A stretch of 64,000 bases of DNA from Candidatus Thorarchaeota archaeon (GTDB lineage: Archaea; Asgardarchaeota; Thorarchaeia; Thorarchaeales; Thorarchaeaceae). Shown here one piece after another: positions 26,137-34,757 of the stretch. A program made the translations under genes and the position numbers. How positions within the stretch are numbered: position 1 is the first letter of the stretch; each line of letters starts with the position of its first letter. The notes beneath the pieces were generated by a model. The model was given only the letters and a program-made list of their open reading frames with translations. It was not told where the DNA came from and made no database searches. Location: the NCBI GenBank assembly GCA_029855935.1, contig JAGSHN010000012.1, forward strand, positions 186,001 to 250,000, given 5' to 3'.

Positions 26137-26904
26137 GTGTCCGACGATAGTACATCTGGAGGTCCCTCCGTGGAGGAGGATGATGAAGAGATCATACTGG
26201 TTGCTGAGAGCGAGTCGGCTGGCGTCAAGTATGCCACTCGGCTCGTAGATGTCTCTCGAGTCTACGAGATAGGGTCACGTAAGATTGTCGCGTTGCACGA
26301 TGTCAATCTTGAGGTACGCCCCGGTGAGTTCGTGGTGGTTGAGGGTCCCTCTGGATCCGGCAAGACTACTCTTCTCAACATCATTGGGGCGATTGACTAT
26401 GCCACAGAGGGACGCGTCTTTCTGATGGATGTGCCGATACAGGACTATGACGAGTCGTTTCGTGCCACGTTTCGTCTGACGAATACTGGCTTCGTCTTCC
26501 AGAGCTATAACCTGATCTCAACGCTGACCGCCCTGGAGAACGTGATGTTTCCGATGCAGCTCACAGAGCATCCTCGGGCAGCGCTGAAGGAGCGTGCCAA
26601 GTCGCTACTGGAGCGAGTGGGTCTGGACGACCGGTGGGATCATCTGCCGTGGCAACTCAGCTCCGGAGAACAACAACGTATCGCAGTGGCAAGGGCGATG
26701 GCCAATGATCCACCGCTAATTCTTGCTGACGAGCCAACAGCGAATCTTGACGAGGAGAGCGCGGACCTTGTACGTCGCATCCTCCGCGAGCTGAATGAGG
26801 CCGGCAAGACGGTCATTGTGATGACACACGACCCCAAGATAATTGGCACAGAGGATGCAAGGCACTTCAAGATGCAGAGAGGGGAGTTGACAGAGATTGT
26901 CTGA
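26137..26904 (+). CDS. ABC transporter ATPase, LolD/MacB type
   Basis: About 255 residues. The N-terminal 40 residues are polar and acidic, an unusual extension. The ATPase core has Walker A GPSGSGKTT, Q-loop FVFQSYNLIS, signature LSSGEQQRIAVARAMANDP, Walker B LILADEPTANLD and switch His MTHDP. This is the class that powers FtsX/MacB-type exporters rather than importers. It overlaps the following permease gene by 8 bp (stop within TTGTCTGA), implying one operon. A GTG start at 26137 is chosen; an in-frame GTG at 26083 would add 18 residues. Confidence 0.9.
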   Translation: MSDDSTSGGPSVEEDDEEIILVAESESAGVKYATRLVDVSRVYEIGSRKIVALHDVNLEVRPGEFVVVEGPSGSGKTTLLNIIGAIDYATEGRVFLMDVPIQDYDESFRATFRLTNTGFVFQSYNLISTLTALENVMFPMQLTEHPRAALKERAKSLLERVGLDDRWDHLPWQLSSGEQQRIAVARAMANDPPLILADEPTANLDEESADLVRRILRELNEAGKTVIVMTHDPKIIGTEDARHFKMQRGELTEIV

Positions 26905-28750
26905 GGCTCCGGACTACGCTCTGAAGGACCTCAAGAGACGCCCGTTCCAGTCGGGTGTCATGCTACTCTCTATGACTACTGTCGTGGCATTCACAGTCTT
27001 TCTGTTCCTCTTTGCCAACACATTGCTGTATGTCACCGCGTACGTCACATCGGCCGCCTTTATGGGGTCGCTCTATGTGTTCCTCGAGACTTTCATCTGG
27101 GGGACACTTCTCTTTGTTCTTCTACTGGGCCTAGTGGTCTTCTCTGCTGTCATCTCTCTTGAGATGGTCAGCCGTCGAAAGGACATTGGTCTGATGAAGG
27201 CGATAGGAACTCTCACCGACACTGTCTTTGACCACTTCATGGGTCAGGCTGTGATTCTGCTCGTCACCAGCGCGGTCCTCGGTGCGAGCATCGGTGTTGT
27301 GATGTATTTTGCGGGAACACTATGGTTGTCCTCCCTTGTACCTCCCGTCAGATTTGAGATGGCGTTCCCCTTCTTGCAGATACTAGTCCTAGTAGGGCTC
27401 TATCTTCTATCGGGATACTTTGCAGCCCAGAAGCCCATCTATGACGCTGTGCAGGAGTCTCCCATATCAGTACTGAATCCCCAGCTGGGGACACGTGTAC
27501 GCCACGTCGGCCTCCTTGACTCCTTCGGGCTCTCCTTTCGTGTGGCGACGAAGGCCATGGGCCGAAGGCTTCGAGGATCGCGGAGAACGCTCCTCTCTCT
27601 GTTCATGAGCATCGCATTGGCCTCTGCGCTCTGGGTTGGCGGCGGCATTGTCAACACTACGATGGACTCCTACATAGTGCGCTCAATGGGGTCGAATGTT
27701 GTGGCAATCGGTCACTCGTCCGTTCTATCAGCGTACTATCAGTCCTACTCGCTTGGCGAGGCCCCTCCCACTGTCAACACCTCGCTGACAGAGAGCTCCC
27801 TGATGGTCCCCACGGACCTCGTAGGGGAGGTGGCCTCTGTGGATGGCGTCAGAGCGGTCGAGCAGAGACTGATCGCGTATTCGGACGTCTCAGAGGGGCC
27901 AGCCATAGTCTGGAACCCCACTCTTCAGCAATGGGAGGAGATAGGTGACAACCGCAACGGTACTGCACTGCTCATTGGTGTGGACTGGGACAGTACCATC
28001 TCGGACTGGTACTTCGAGGGCGAGCCCATCAACGCAAGCAACCAAGTGCTAATAGGTGGTGAGATGGCCGACTCTATGTTCGAGGACCCACTAGTCCAGA
28101 CGCTACGGGTGCGTGGCGCCTCTTTCGAGATACGTGGCATTGCCTTCGATGTAGCCCACGGCGGGATGGTGGCGCTGATGCCCGTTTCTGCCATGCAGGA
28201 CCTGTGGGGAATCTCGGGGGCCAACCTTGTCCTCGTACAACTTGAGGAGTACCGGCAGGATGTGATCTCTCAGATCACCTCCATTGCTCGGAGTCACGGT
28301 CTGGACATCTTTCTCCAGGAGGAGGTCGTACGGCACAATCTGGCAGTGGTTGGCGGTCTGTGGCTGCTGTTGCAGCCCCTGCCAGTGATGGCACTGATCA
28401 GTGCCTTCTTTGCTCTCACAAACTATCTGCTCGTGTCGGTGTTCAGCAGGTTCCGAGACTACATAATTATGAGGTCCATTGGTGCCAAGCCTCTCTTCAT
28501 TGCGAAGACAATAGCAGCAGAGGGGATACTGATGGCGTCAAAAGCGGGAATACCCGCAATTGTGGGGTCCATCCTCTTCGGCGCCTACCTGCTGGTGCCA
28601 GAGGCGACCGTGCCCTCGGTGCTGTACTTGCCGCTCTCATTCATCCTGATGTTTGGTGCTCTACTGATGGTGTCCGTGCTGGCAGCCATCCCGGTGTATA
28701 TGATCTTCAGCAGGCGGATGGAGTTCAGGGTGTCAGAGTTCGGTGTCTGA
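26897..28750 (+). CDS. FtsX/MacB-type ABC permease
   Basis: A 617-residue permease with two FtsX-like halves. The N-terminal half has about four membrane helices (residues about 17-45, 60-85, 115-140 and 155-175) and the EMVSRRKDIGLMKAIGT coupling motif. After a second leading helix (about 235-255) comes a large extracytoplasmic domain (about 256-470, MacB_PCD-like), then three C-terminal helices with DYIIMRSIGAKP, the matching coupling motif. TTG start at 26897 overlaps the ATPase gene. It probably exports a lipid, peptide or envelope component using the mechanotransmission mechanism of MacB/LolCDE. Confidence 0.85.
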   Translation: MSEAPDYALKDLKRRPFQSGVMLLSMTTVVAFTVFLFLFANTLLYVTAYVTSAAFMGSLYVFLETFIWGTLLFVLLLGLVVFSAVISLEMVSRRKDIGLMKAIGTLTDTVFDHFMGQAVILLVTSAVLGASIGVVMYFAGTLWLSSLVPPVRFEMAFPFLQILVLVGLYLLSGYFAAQKPIYDAVQESPISVLNPQLGTRVRHVGLLDSFGLSFRVATKAMGRRLRGSRRTLLSLFMSIALASALWVGGGIVNTTMDSYIVRSMGSNVVAIGHSSVLSAYYQSYSLGEAPPTVNTSLTESSLMVPTDLVGEVASVDGVRAVEQRLIAYSDVSEGPAIVWNPTLQQWEEIGDNRNGTALLIGVDWDSTISDWYFEGEPINASNQVLIGGEMADSMFEDPLVQTLRVRGASFEIRGIAFDVAHGGMVALMPVSAMQDLWGISGANLVLVQLEEYRQDVISQITSIARSHGLDIFLQEEVVRHNLAVVGGLWLLLQPLPVMALISAFFALTNYLLVSVFSRFRDYIIMRSIGAKPLFIAKTIAAEGILMASKAGIPAIVGSILFGAYLLVPEATVPSVLYLPLSFILMFGALLMVSVLAAIPVYMIFSRRMEFRVSEFGV

Positions 28751-28795
28751 TGGCAACGTTCTTTAGAACCGGCTGAGCGACCTCTGTCAGAAGAG

Positions 28796-30481
28796 GTGAC
28801 AGTGGTGCCTGTGCCCGCCCCGGAGGACGAGTTCTCCATTCATTGGATTGAGGATGTCGTCAGTAAGGTCCTCAAGCGCAATGTGGGCGACTACCTGATG
28901 TCTGCTGGCAAGAGTCCGAGCGGCAGCATTCACATCGGTATCATGCGAGAGCTGATAATCTCTGACGTGATAAAGCGAAGACTGCGGGACATGGGTCGAC
29001 GGGCACGGACAATGTTCATAGTCGACGACTACGACCCCGTGAGATCTTTCCCTCCAGGTGTTTCGCTCTCACTGGAGGAGTGGGTCGGAATACCGTATTC
29101 TGACGTGCCAGACGAGTTTGGCTGCTGTGAGAGCTATGGGGCGCACTGGGCGAACGAGCTGATTGAGGCCTTCCCCGACTTTGGCATCGACCCCGAGATA
29201 GTATGGACCTCCAAGCTGTATGAGACCCCCGAGATGCTTGAGGAGGTCCGAACGTGTCTGAGGCATACAGAGACCATTCGTGAGATAATGATTGAGTACG
29301 TGGCACGGGACTTCAGTCCCCAACAGCGTGTCCAGTACGTCGAGTCGATGAAGACATGGTATCCTGCGTCTGTGGTCTGCCCCAATTGTGGTCGTCTTCA
29401 GGCGGGTGCCAAGGGGTCCATATTGCCGAACCGGGTGCTGGACTACAATGTCGAAACGGACCAGATCACATTCAAGTGCCACTATTGCGGGCTCAAGGAC
29501 ACGCGTCGTCTGACTGACATCCGTATCAAGCTGACTTGGCGTGTTGACTGGCCCGCGAAGTGGCATTTGTTCAGGGTCACCTGTGAGCCTGCAGGCAAGG
29601 ACCACGCAGTCAAGGGCGGGTCGTACGACACGGGCCTTGAGATATCACGTCGCGTATTCGGCTGGGAGGGCCCCGTCAAGGTCCCATACGAGTGGGTACA
29701 GATTGGGGGCCGCGATATGACCACGTCAGAGGGAATCGTGTTCACGCCTAGGGCATGGCTAGACATAGCCCCTGCAGAGCTCTACAGGTTTCAAATGCTC
29801 AAGACCGACCTCCAACGTACAATCAACATTCAGCCGGAGAGAATTCCCGACTCTGTCGATCAGTACGACAAGTTTGAGCGTGTCTACTACGGTCTTGAGG
29901 AGGCGGACGAGGCGCGGCGCCAGTTGGCGAGACTGTTGTATCCATTGGCTGAGGCTCATCAGGTGCGTTCAGAGTACGTCCCGAAGCTTCCCTTCAAGTT
30001 CGCTGTCGTGATCTCGCAGCTGGAGGAGCTATTGGGACGGGACACGGTCATTGAGCGTTGTGTCACTGCAATCAAGAAGCGATTCTCATTGGGCACCATT
30101 CCGGATGAGGCATATCGGGTCATAGAGAAGCGTCTGGTCATGGCGCGCAACTGGGTCCGACAGTATGGTACCGATCGGGACCGTGTTGAGGTGTCTGACC
30201 ACGTCCCTGAAGAGATTCGGAAGACCATCACCGAACAGGACCGGGCCTTTCTCTCCAGACTGCTCCACACACTGCGGAGCGGCCCACTCACTGATGACGA
30301 ACTTCAGGGCGCGATCTTCTCTGCAGCGCGTGAAACAGGTCTGAAGGAACGCAGGGCCTTCACGGTGATGTATCGAATACTGATATCTCGGAAGTCTGGA
30401 CCGCGTCTTGGGCCGTTCATCAACCTCCTTGGTGCTGACTGGGTGGCCGACAGGATTGAGAGCGTACTTGTAGGGCCATAG
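28796..30481 (+). CDS. lysS: Lysyl-tRNA synthetase class I
   Basis: A 561-residue class I LysRS, the Rossmann-fold enzyme of most archaea. It has GKSPSGSIHIGIM (HIGH box), zinc-finger-like CPNCGRL and CHYCGLKDT pairs, and GGRDMTTSEG (the KMSKS-type loop, divergent with TTSEG). The C-terminal helical anticodon-binding region follows from about residue 400. Length and order suit the family. The GTG start at 28796 is followed by further GTG/ATG-like options within 15 codons, so a few residues are uncertain. Confidence 0.93.
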   Translation: MTVVPVPAPEDEFSIHWIEDVVSKVLKRNVGDYLMSAGKSPSGSIHIGIMRELIISDVIKRRLRDMGRRARTMFIVDDYDPVRSFPPGVSLSLEEWVGIPYSDVPDEFGCCESYGAHWANELIEAFPDFGIDPEIVWTSKLYETPEMLEEVRTCLRHTETIREIMIEYVARDFSPQQRVQYVESMKTWYPASVVCPNCGRLQAGAKGSILPNRVLDYNVETDQITFKCHYCGLKDTRRLTDIRIKLTWRVDWPAKWHLFRVTCEPAGKDHAVKGGSYDTGLEISRRVFGWEGPVKVPYEWVQIGGRDMTTSEGIVFTPRAWLDIAPAELYRFQMLKTDLQRTINIQPERIPDSVDQYDKFERVYYGLEEADEARRQLARLLYPLAEAHQVRSEYVPKLPFKFAVVISQLEELLGRDTVIERCVTAIKKRFSLGTIPDEAYRVIEKRLVMARNWVRQYGTDRDRVEVSDHVPEEIRKTITEQDRAFLSRLLHTLRSGPLTDDELQGAIFSAARETGLKERRAFTVMYRILISRKSGPRLGPFINLLGADWVADRIESVLVGP

Positions 30482-30557
30482 CCTGCATGCTCAACACGTT
30501 TATTAGAGTGACCTAAGTCCGCCCCGCCGGCCGAAGAGGCCGGGACTGTGCTTAGTC

Positions 30558-31295
30558 ATGCTGGGTCGTCTACGAGAGAGATACCAGAGGGCCATGAGAC
30601 CGCTGGGTGAGGTCCTTGCAAGAACGGGCATCACACCGAACATGATAACGGTACTGACCGTGCTTTTGGCTGGGGTGGCCGCGTATCTGTTCTATGTCGG
30701 GAATCTGATGATGGGCCTCGTCTTCATGATTCTCACAGTCGTCCTCGATATGTTCGACGGTGCAGTCGCACGTGCTGCCGGCCTGTCGTCGCCCTTTGGC
30801 GCAACACTTGACCACACACTCGACCGATACACCGAGTTCCTGTTCATGTTCGGACTGATGGCTGGCCCCGTTGGTCCCACGGGCATCGGCTGGTGGCCCG
30901 TCACAGCCGGTGACACGTTCGTCCCCTGGTTCTGGGGATATGTCGCGCTGTTCGGGATGATCATGGCAAGCTTCACGCGTGCCAAGGCCGAGTCTGTGGG
31001 CGGAGTGGAGAGATGTACCGTCGGAGTTGCAGAGAGGCAGGAAAAACTACTGCTGCAGTTCGCTGGAATACTCCTCCTCGCTCTGCCTCCAACGAATGTC
31101 TGGATGGACGTTCTGAATCTTCTCCCCAACATTGTGCACGACATCTTCGTTGCCCTTCAGGTGACGAACATTCTCACTCTGTGTGTTGTGATGGTTGCAG
31201 TCCTCTCACACATCACGGTCCTCCAGCGCCTACTGTACACGAGGGAACACGCCCCCGCATCTTTGGGTCCTGCAGCAGCCACTGAAGAGAAATGA
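30558..31295 (+). CDS. CDP-alcohol phosphatidyltransferase, probable archaetidylinositol phosphate synthase
   Basis: A 245-residue membrane protein with about five or six hydrophobic helices. The CDP-alcohol phosphatidyltransferase signature is seen as DMFDGAVARAAGLSSPFGATLDHTLDR, fitting D-G-x2-A-R-x8-G-x3-D-x3-D (DGAVAR, then G, then the two Asp). The enzyme moves a phosphoalcohol onto CDP-archaeol. The presence of an inositol-3-phosphate synthase gene at 43849 makes inositol phosphate a plausible acceptor for archaetidylinositol phosphate lipid synthesis. ATG start at 30558. Confidence 0.85.
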   Translation: MLGRLRERYQRAMRPLGEVLARTGITPNMITVLTVLLAGVAAYLFYVGNLMMGLVFMILTVVLDMFDGAVARAAGLSSPFGATLDHTLDRYTEFLFMFGLMAGPVGPTGIGWWPVTAGDTFVPWFWGYVALFGMIMASFTRAKAESVGGVERCTVGVAERQEKLLLQFAGILLLALPPTNVWMDVLNLLPNIVHDIFVALQVTNILTLCVVMVAVLSHITVLQRLLYTREHAPASLGPAAATEEK

Positions 31296-31378
31296 CAGCA
31301 GGTGACGTCCCACATTGTACCAAGCGGACAATGAAGATTCATCTCTTCGGCCTCTTGTTGTAGAGGAGGAGTAATCAG

Positions 31379-32275
31379 GTGTACAGCATTGTAGTGGTCG
31401 GCAACTTGGCTCGGCTGATCTCGGCCAGGGGTGCTGCCGATGGGCCATTCGTCGGACCGGCAGTGGTGGCTGCATCGACTGTCGCACGACTGGGTGTGTA
31501 TGAGATGGCACTCCTCGGCGGCACCACGCAGGAATGGAAGCCGGATGCTGTGTCGGACTTCGACCAGTGTAGCATCTCCGAGTTCGTTTCTATCACGCGC
31601 CCGGAGCATCTCACAACGGAAATTGTCAATGTCCGCGGGGAAACCCTACGTCTGGGGGTCATCACTGACCGGATAAACATCCGTGAGTTTCCAGACGAGT
31701 TCCTCGGTTCTCGACTGATTCTTCTCTCTCCCTTTGCCGAGGAGGTTGACGACGAGCTGATAGAGTGGATGAGCACCTCCGGTGACGCGACCATCGTCCT
31801 CGATCCGAGTCTATATCGTGTGGTGAAGCGACGCGTCATCAGGGTCCCCATGGACCCTATCGATGCAAAGCATATACTGCGCCACGTTGATATTGTGCTG
31901 CTCAACGAGTCTGAGGCGGAGTTCATGGTTGGCGACTCCGACCCGATGGTGGCTGCTGAGCTTCTTGTCGAATGGGGTGCTGGCACTAGTATTGTGACCA
32001 GAGGGGAACAGGGCAGCGTGATGTACGGGGGTGAAGACTTTGTGATGATTCCCTCTTTCAACAGTGGCGCCCCGCCGCGCTGCTGGACTGGGTCATCATT
32101 TGCGGCAGCCTTCTCAACGGCCCTGACAGCAGGTTCTAGAATGGAGGAGGCCATTGCCTACGGCTCTAGCGTGGCGAGCGTATATGTCGAGGAGAAAGAC
32201 CACTCATCTCCGATGGACCTGCGTGAGATAGAGCGTCGGTGGGAGCACATTCGTGGAATGATTGAGTACTGCTGA
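31379..32275 (+). CDS. PfkB-like protein with altered catalytic motif
   Basis: A 298-residue ribokinase-fold protein: IVVVGNLARLISARG at the start, VLLNESEAEFM in the middle (family N-x-x-E), and late RCWTGSSFAAAFSTAL. In active PfkB kinases this last place reads D-T-T-G-A-G-D-x-F, with the GAGD Asp as catalytic base; here the equivalent is W-T-G-S, replacing the Asp with Ser. It is therefore likely to bind rather than phosphorylate its ligand, or to use another residue. Shine-Dalgarno GGAGGAG precedes a GTG start. The lipid head-group transferase gene is 83 bp upstream and the PadR gene is convergent. Confidence 0.7.
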   Translation: MYSIVVVGNLARLISARGAADGPFVGPAVVAASTVARLGVYEMALLGGTTQEWKPDAVSDFDQCSISEFVSITRPEHLTTEIVNVRGETLRLGVITDRINIREFPDEFLGSRLILLSPFAEEVDDELIEWMSTSGDATIVLDPSLYRVVKRRVIRVPMDPIDAKHILRHVDIVLLNESEAEFMVGDSDPMVAAELLVEWGAGTSIVTRGEQGSVMYGGEDFVMIPSFNSGAPPRCWTGSSFAAAFSTALTAGSRMEEAIAYGSSVASVYVEEKDHSSPMDLREIERRWEHIRGMIEYC

Positions 32276-32285
32276 CTGGCCTGGA

Positions 32286-32639
32286 CTACACCTCTGTCAG
32301 GTCGAACACCTTGTTCAGGGTGTCGAGGAGAAAGGCCTTGGCCTCCCGCATGGCCTCACGTCCCCGCTGGGTGATCTCATAGTACTTCCGTGGCGACTCT
32401 GTGTTTCGCTGTTCCTGTATTAGCCCGTCCTTGACGAGACGATATATGATTGCATAGCCGCTCACCGTGGCAGGAGAGAAACCGAACCTCTTGCTCACAA
32501 GGGCCTTCAGCTCATATCCGTAGTGTGGCCGTTCTTGAAGCAGTCTCAGAATGTAGATCCACAGCATCTCCTTTGTCATCTTGTCGACAAGACGCCCGAT
32601 GGCCTTTGGCCGGTCCCTAGACGACTCCTCTCCTAGCAT
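32286..32639 (-). CDS. PadR-family transcriptional regulator
   Basis: A 117-residue winged-helix protein. The N-terminal helical segment (RLVDKMTKEMLWIYILRLL) leads to the PadR pattern ERPHYGYELKALVSKRFGFSPATVSGYAIIYRLVKDGLIQ and a C-terminal helix (REAMREAKAFLLDTLNKVFDL). PadR proteins usually repress nearby genes, often stress or transporter genes. It overlaps the trmY coding end by 23 bp, so the two are likely co-transcribed, although the functional link is unclear. Confidence 0.85.
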   Translation of the reverse strand: MLGEESSRDRPKAIGRLVDKMTKEMLWIYILRLLQERPHYGYELKALVSKRFGFSPATVSGYAIIYRLVKDGLIQEQRNTESPRKYYEITQRGREAMREAKAFLLDTLNKVFDLTEV

Positions 32640-33228
32640 TGTGCGTCATCCTCTCGAAGTGCGATATCACCATTGCGATACAGTGGCTGCTCAAGTAGCT
32701 TCTCGGCCCAAGTGATATGGCGGGGATGTGCATCTCCCCTATCACTCTCCGGGCCTGCGAATCAAAGCCCATGTGGTCTCCCAGCATAAAACTGTTCTCT
32801 GCTTTGTGAATACCAGAGTCAATCTCTGTCAGATCTCGACCTCCCTCATCCAGCACCCAGAGATGCCCGCCATGCCGTCGTATCTGTGCCACAACATCAC
32901 GGACGCTCGCGTTCTCAACGCTCACGAAGGGGGGAGGTCTTCCATCCAGTGAGTCCTTGATCGCCTTGGCCCAGGCGACCTCTCCTATGGGAGGACTATC
33001 TGGAGGGGCTGTGAAATGTAGGGCCTTGGTGTCGCCGAGGATGGCCACGAGCTCGATACGCTCCCTCGGCCATATGGTCGGTGCCCAGTCAAAACAGGCG
33101 GCTAGGTCTCTGCATAGAATGTCAATTCTGCGACCGCTGCCCGGGAGATCTTTTAGAATGAAGCGGGTTGCTGGTGGAGTGCGTGGCATGAGCTGGATGA
33201 AGCGGAGTATGCCCTGCTTCTTCGTCAT
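32617..33228 (-). CDS. trmY: tRNA (pseudouridine-54-N1)-methyltransferase TrmY
   Basis: About 203 residues, SPOUT-class knotted methyltransferase that makes N1-methylpseudouridine at position 54 of archaeal tRNA. It begins ILRFIQLMPRTPPATRFILKDLPGSGRRIDILCRDLAACF, matching the family's F-x-L-x-D-L-P-G-x-G-R-x-D-x-L-x-R. The C-terminal knot has MLGDHMGFD and PAISLGPRSYLSSHCIAMVISHF. ATG 33228 is preferred; TTG 33240 would add four residues. Confidence 0.88.
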   Translation of the reverse strand: MTKKQGILRFIQLMPRTPPATRFILKDLPGSGRRIDILCRDLAACFDWAPTIWPRERIELVAILGDTKALHFTAPPDSPPIGEVAWAKAIKDSLDGRPPPFVSVENASVRDVVAQIRRHGGHLWVLDEGGRDLTEIDSGIHKAENSFMLGDHMGFDSQARRVIGEMHIPAISLGPRSYLSSHCIAMVISHFERMTHNARRGVV

Positions 33229-33308
33229 CTGGAGTACCAACTGCCCCCTGTGCCCGTGAGGACCTGATGCACAGACAGTATGTATGTCATTGTGACGTGA
33301 TGCGATGT

Positions 33309-33596
33309 CTAGTAGTATCCGCGCCTCGGCTTTCTCTCGGCCGCACTACGAATCTGCAGCTTGCCTGAGTGAATGGCGCAACTGATACAGTAGTACTCGG
33401 TCACGACGCGTGTGTGTATGAACGCGCCCTGTTTTCGCAGCTCACGTGCCAGCTGCGGGTCTACAGCCGAGACTCTGCGCGTGAACTTCTTGGCCTTGTC
33501 CGCAGGAACAATCCTGCCACACTTGGAACACTGTACCGTACCGGTCCTTCCGGAGCCGCCCTTTGCGCGGCCGCCAGACTTTCTCTTCTTACCCAC
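33309..33596 (-). CDS. rps26e: Ribosomal protein eS26
   Basis: A 95-residue small-subunit protein of the eS26 family. A Lys/Arg/Gly-rich N terminus precedes VQCSKCGRIVPADKAKK and YYCISCAIHSGKL, the two Cys pairs of the zinc site (about residues 23-26 and 69-72 by eye). eS26 occurs in eukaryotes and only part of the archaea (TACK and Asgard), where it contacts the mRNA exit channel. It sits alone between trmY and the deacetylase-like gene on the same strand. Confidence 0.92.
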   Translation of the reverse strand: MGKKRKSGGRAKGGSGRTGTVQCSKCGRIVPADKAKKFTRRVSAVDPQLARELRKQGAFIHTRVVTEYYCISCAIHSGKLQIRSAAERKPRRGYY

Positions 33597-33677
33597 AGTA
33601 GTCCACCAGCGGTGTTTTTCACGGCGCCCCCTACTATTTGCCTTAAAACCTTGTGGCTATCTCCATTTATCCCCCTG

Positions 33678-34751
33678 TCATCGGGTCTGTTTCTTGACAA
33701 TCCTCTCCACCTCGTCGATAATCTTGGCATTGAGTCGCACTATGTCCTCGTCCACAATCCGCTCGACCTGGTCGTGAAGCCGCGGACAGCGCTCTCCTGC
33801 GAGTCCTCTCATTGAGGCCTCCACAGATAGCCCGACGAGGAACGGGTTGTACCCCCCCTCCAGCACCCAGAATGATCCGGACGCGTCTGTTTCCTCAACC
33901 AGTTCTCTGATCAGTCGGCCTATGCGCCAGAAGGTGGAGCTGTCGACGTTCATGTTCCCCACGGGATCGCCGTAGTGGGCATCGTAGCCCGCGGAGACAG
34001 CAATGATGTCAGGGTTGAAACTGACTATTGCAGGTCTAACAACACGCTCTAGGGCCTCCGTGTAGGACTCGTCAGGCGAGTTTTCTGCAAGGGGGATATT
34101 GATGTTCGTGCCCAGACCGTCCCCGTGGCCTCTCTCAAGGAAGTGACCCGAGCTGGGATTCTCAAAGTCATATTCATGGATCGAGATGTACTGTACAGTA
34201 GAGTCCGCATAGAAGATCTCTGCCGTACCATTCCCGTGATGGTCGTCGAAGTCAAGTATTGAGACTCGCTTGGCCTCAGACTTCTGCAGCGACCTTGTTG
34301 CTATTGCCACGTTGTTGAAGTAGCAGAGCCCCATAGCAGTCGATGTGGATGCGTGATGACCAGGCGGGCGCATGATGGAGAAGGCATGTCTCGCCTTCCC
34401 CTCTTGGACAAGGTGAGCAGCCTCAATGGCTGCGCCCGCTGCAAGTCGGGCAGTCCTGTACAGCGCAGGACTGGCATAAGCAGCATCCCCCACCTCCCCA
34501 CCGCCAAGCTTCGACATCAACATCACCAGTTCAATGAGATACCGCGAGTGAACGGTTGCCAGCTCGTCTTGGGTTGCCAGTCTCGGGGTGATGGTTTCAA
34601 TAACGTCCCTGAATCCGCACCTGTCAAGATGCTGGAGAATCATCTGGACGCGAAGTGGCCGCTCAAATGACTCGAGATGAGGTCTCGGAAATGGCATTAC
34701 GTGTTCCGTGACGTCCGGATGGGTCACGACGACGATATCGGCGAGGGCCAC
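33678..34751 (-). CDS. Histone deacetylase-family (HDAC/acetylpolyamine amidohydrolase) hydrolase
   Basis: A 357-residue zinc hydrolase of the arginase/HDAC fold. Visible motifs are FSIMRPPGHHAS (charge-relay His pair), ILDFDDHHGNG (zinc-binding Asp and His), AVSAGYDAHYGDP (zinc Asp) and the C-terminal LEGGYNP loop with Gly-Gly-Tyr. The substrate may be an acetylated protein, polyamine or other small molecule; archaeal members are mostly unassigned. It ends with a helical charged tail after about residue 320. Located between eS26 and the CCA enzyme, all on the minus strand. Confidence 0.88.
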   Translation of the reverse strand: MALADIVVVTHPDVTEHVMPFPRPHLESFERPLRVQMILQHLDRCGFRDVIETITPRLATQDELATVHSRYLIELVMLMSKLGGGEVGDAAYASPALYRTARLAAGAAIEAAHLVQEGKARHAFSIMRPPGHHASTSTAMGLCYFNNVAIATRSLQKSEAKRVSILDFDDHHGNGTAEIFYADSTVQYISIHEYDFENPSSGHFLERGHGDGLGTNINIPLAENSPDESYTEALERVVRPAIVSFNPDIIAVSAGYDAHYGDPVGNMNVDSSTFWRIGRLIRELVEETDASGSFWVLEGGYNPFLVGLSVEASMRGLAGERCPRLHDQVERIVDEDIVRLNAKIIDEVERIVKKQTR

Positions 34752-34757
34752 GCGAGC

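Noticed and set aside
29069-29605. 178-residue minus-strand ORF
   Set aside because: Antisense to the lysS gene, which has full class I LysRS motifs.
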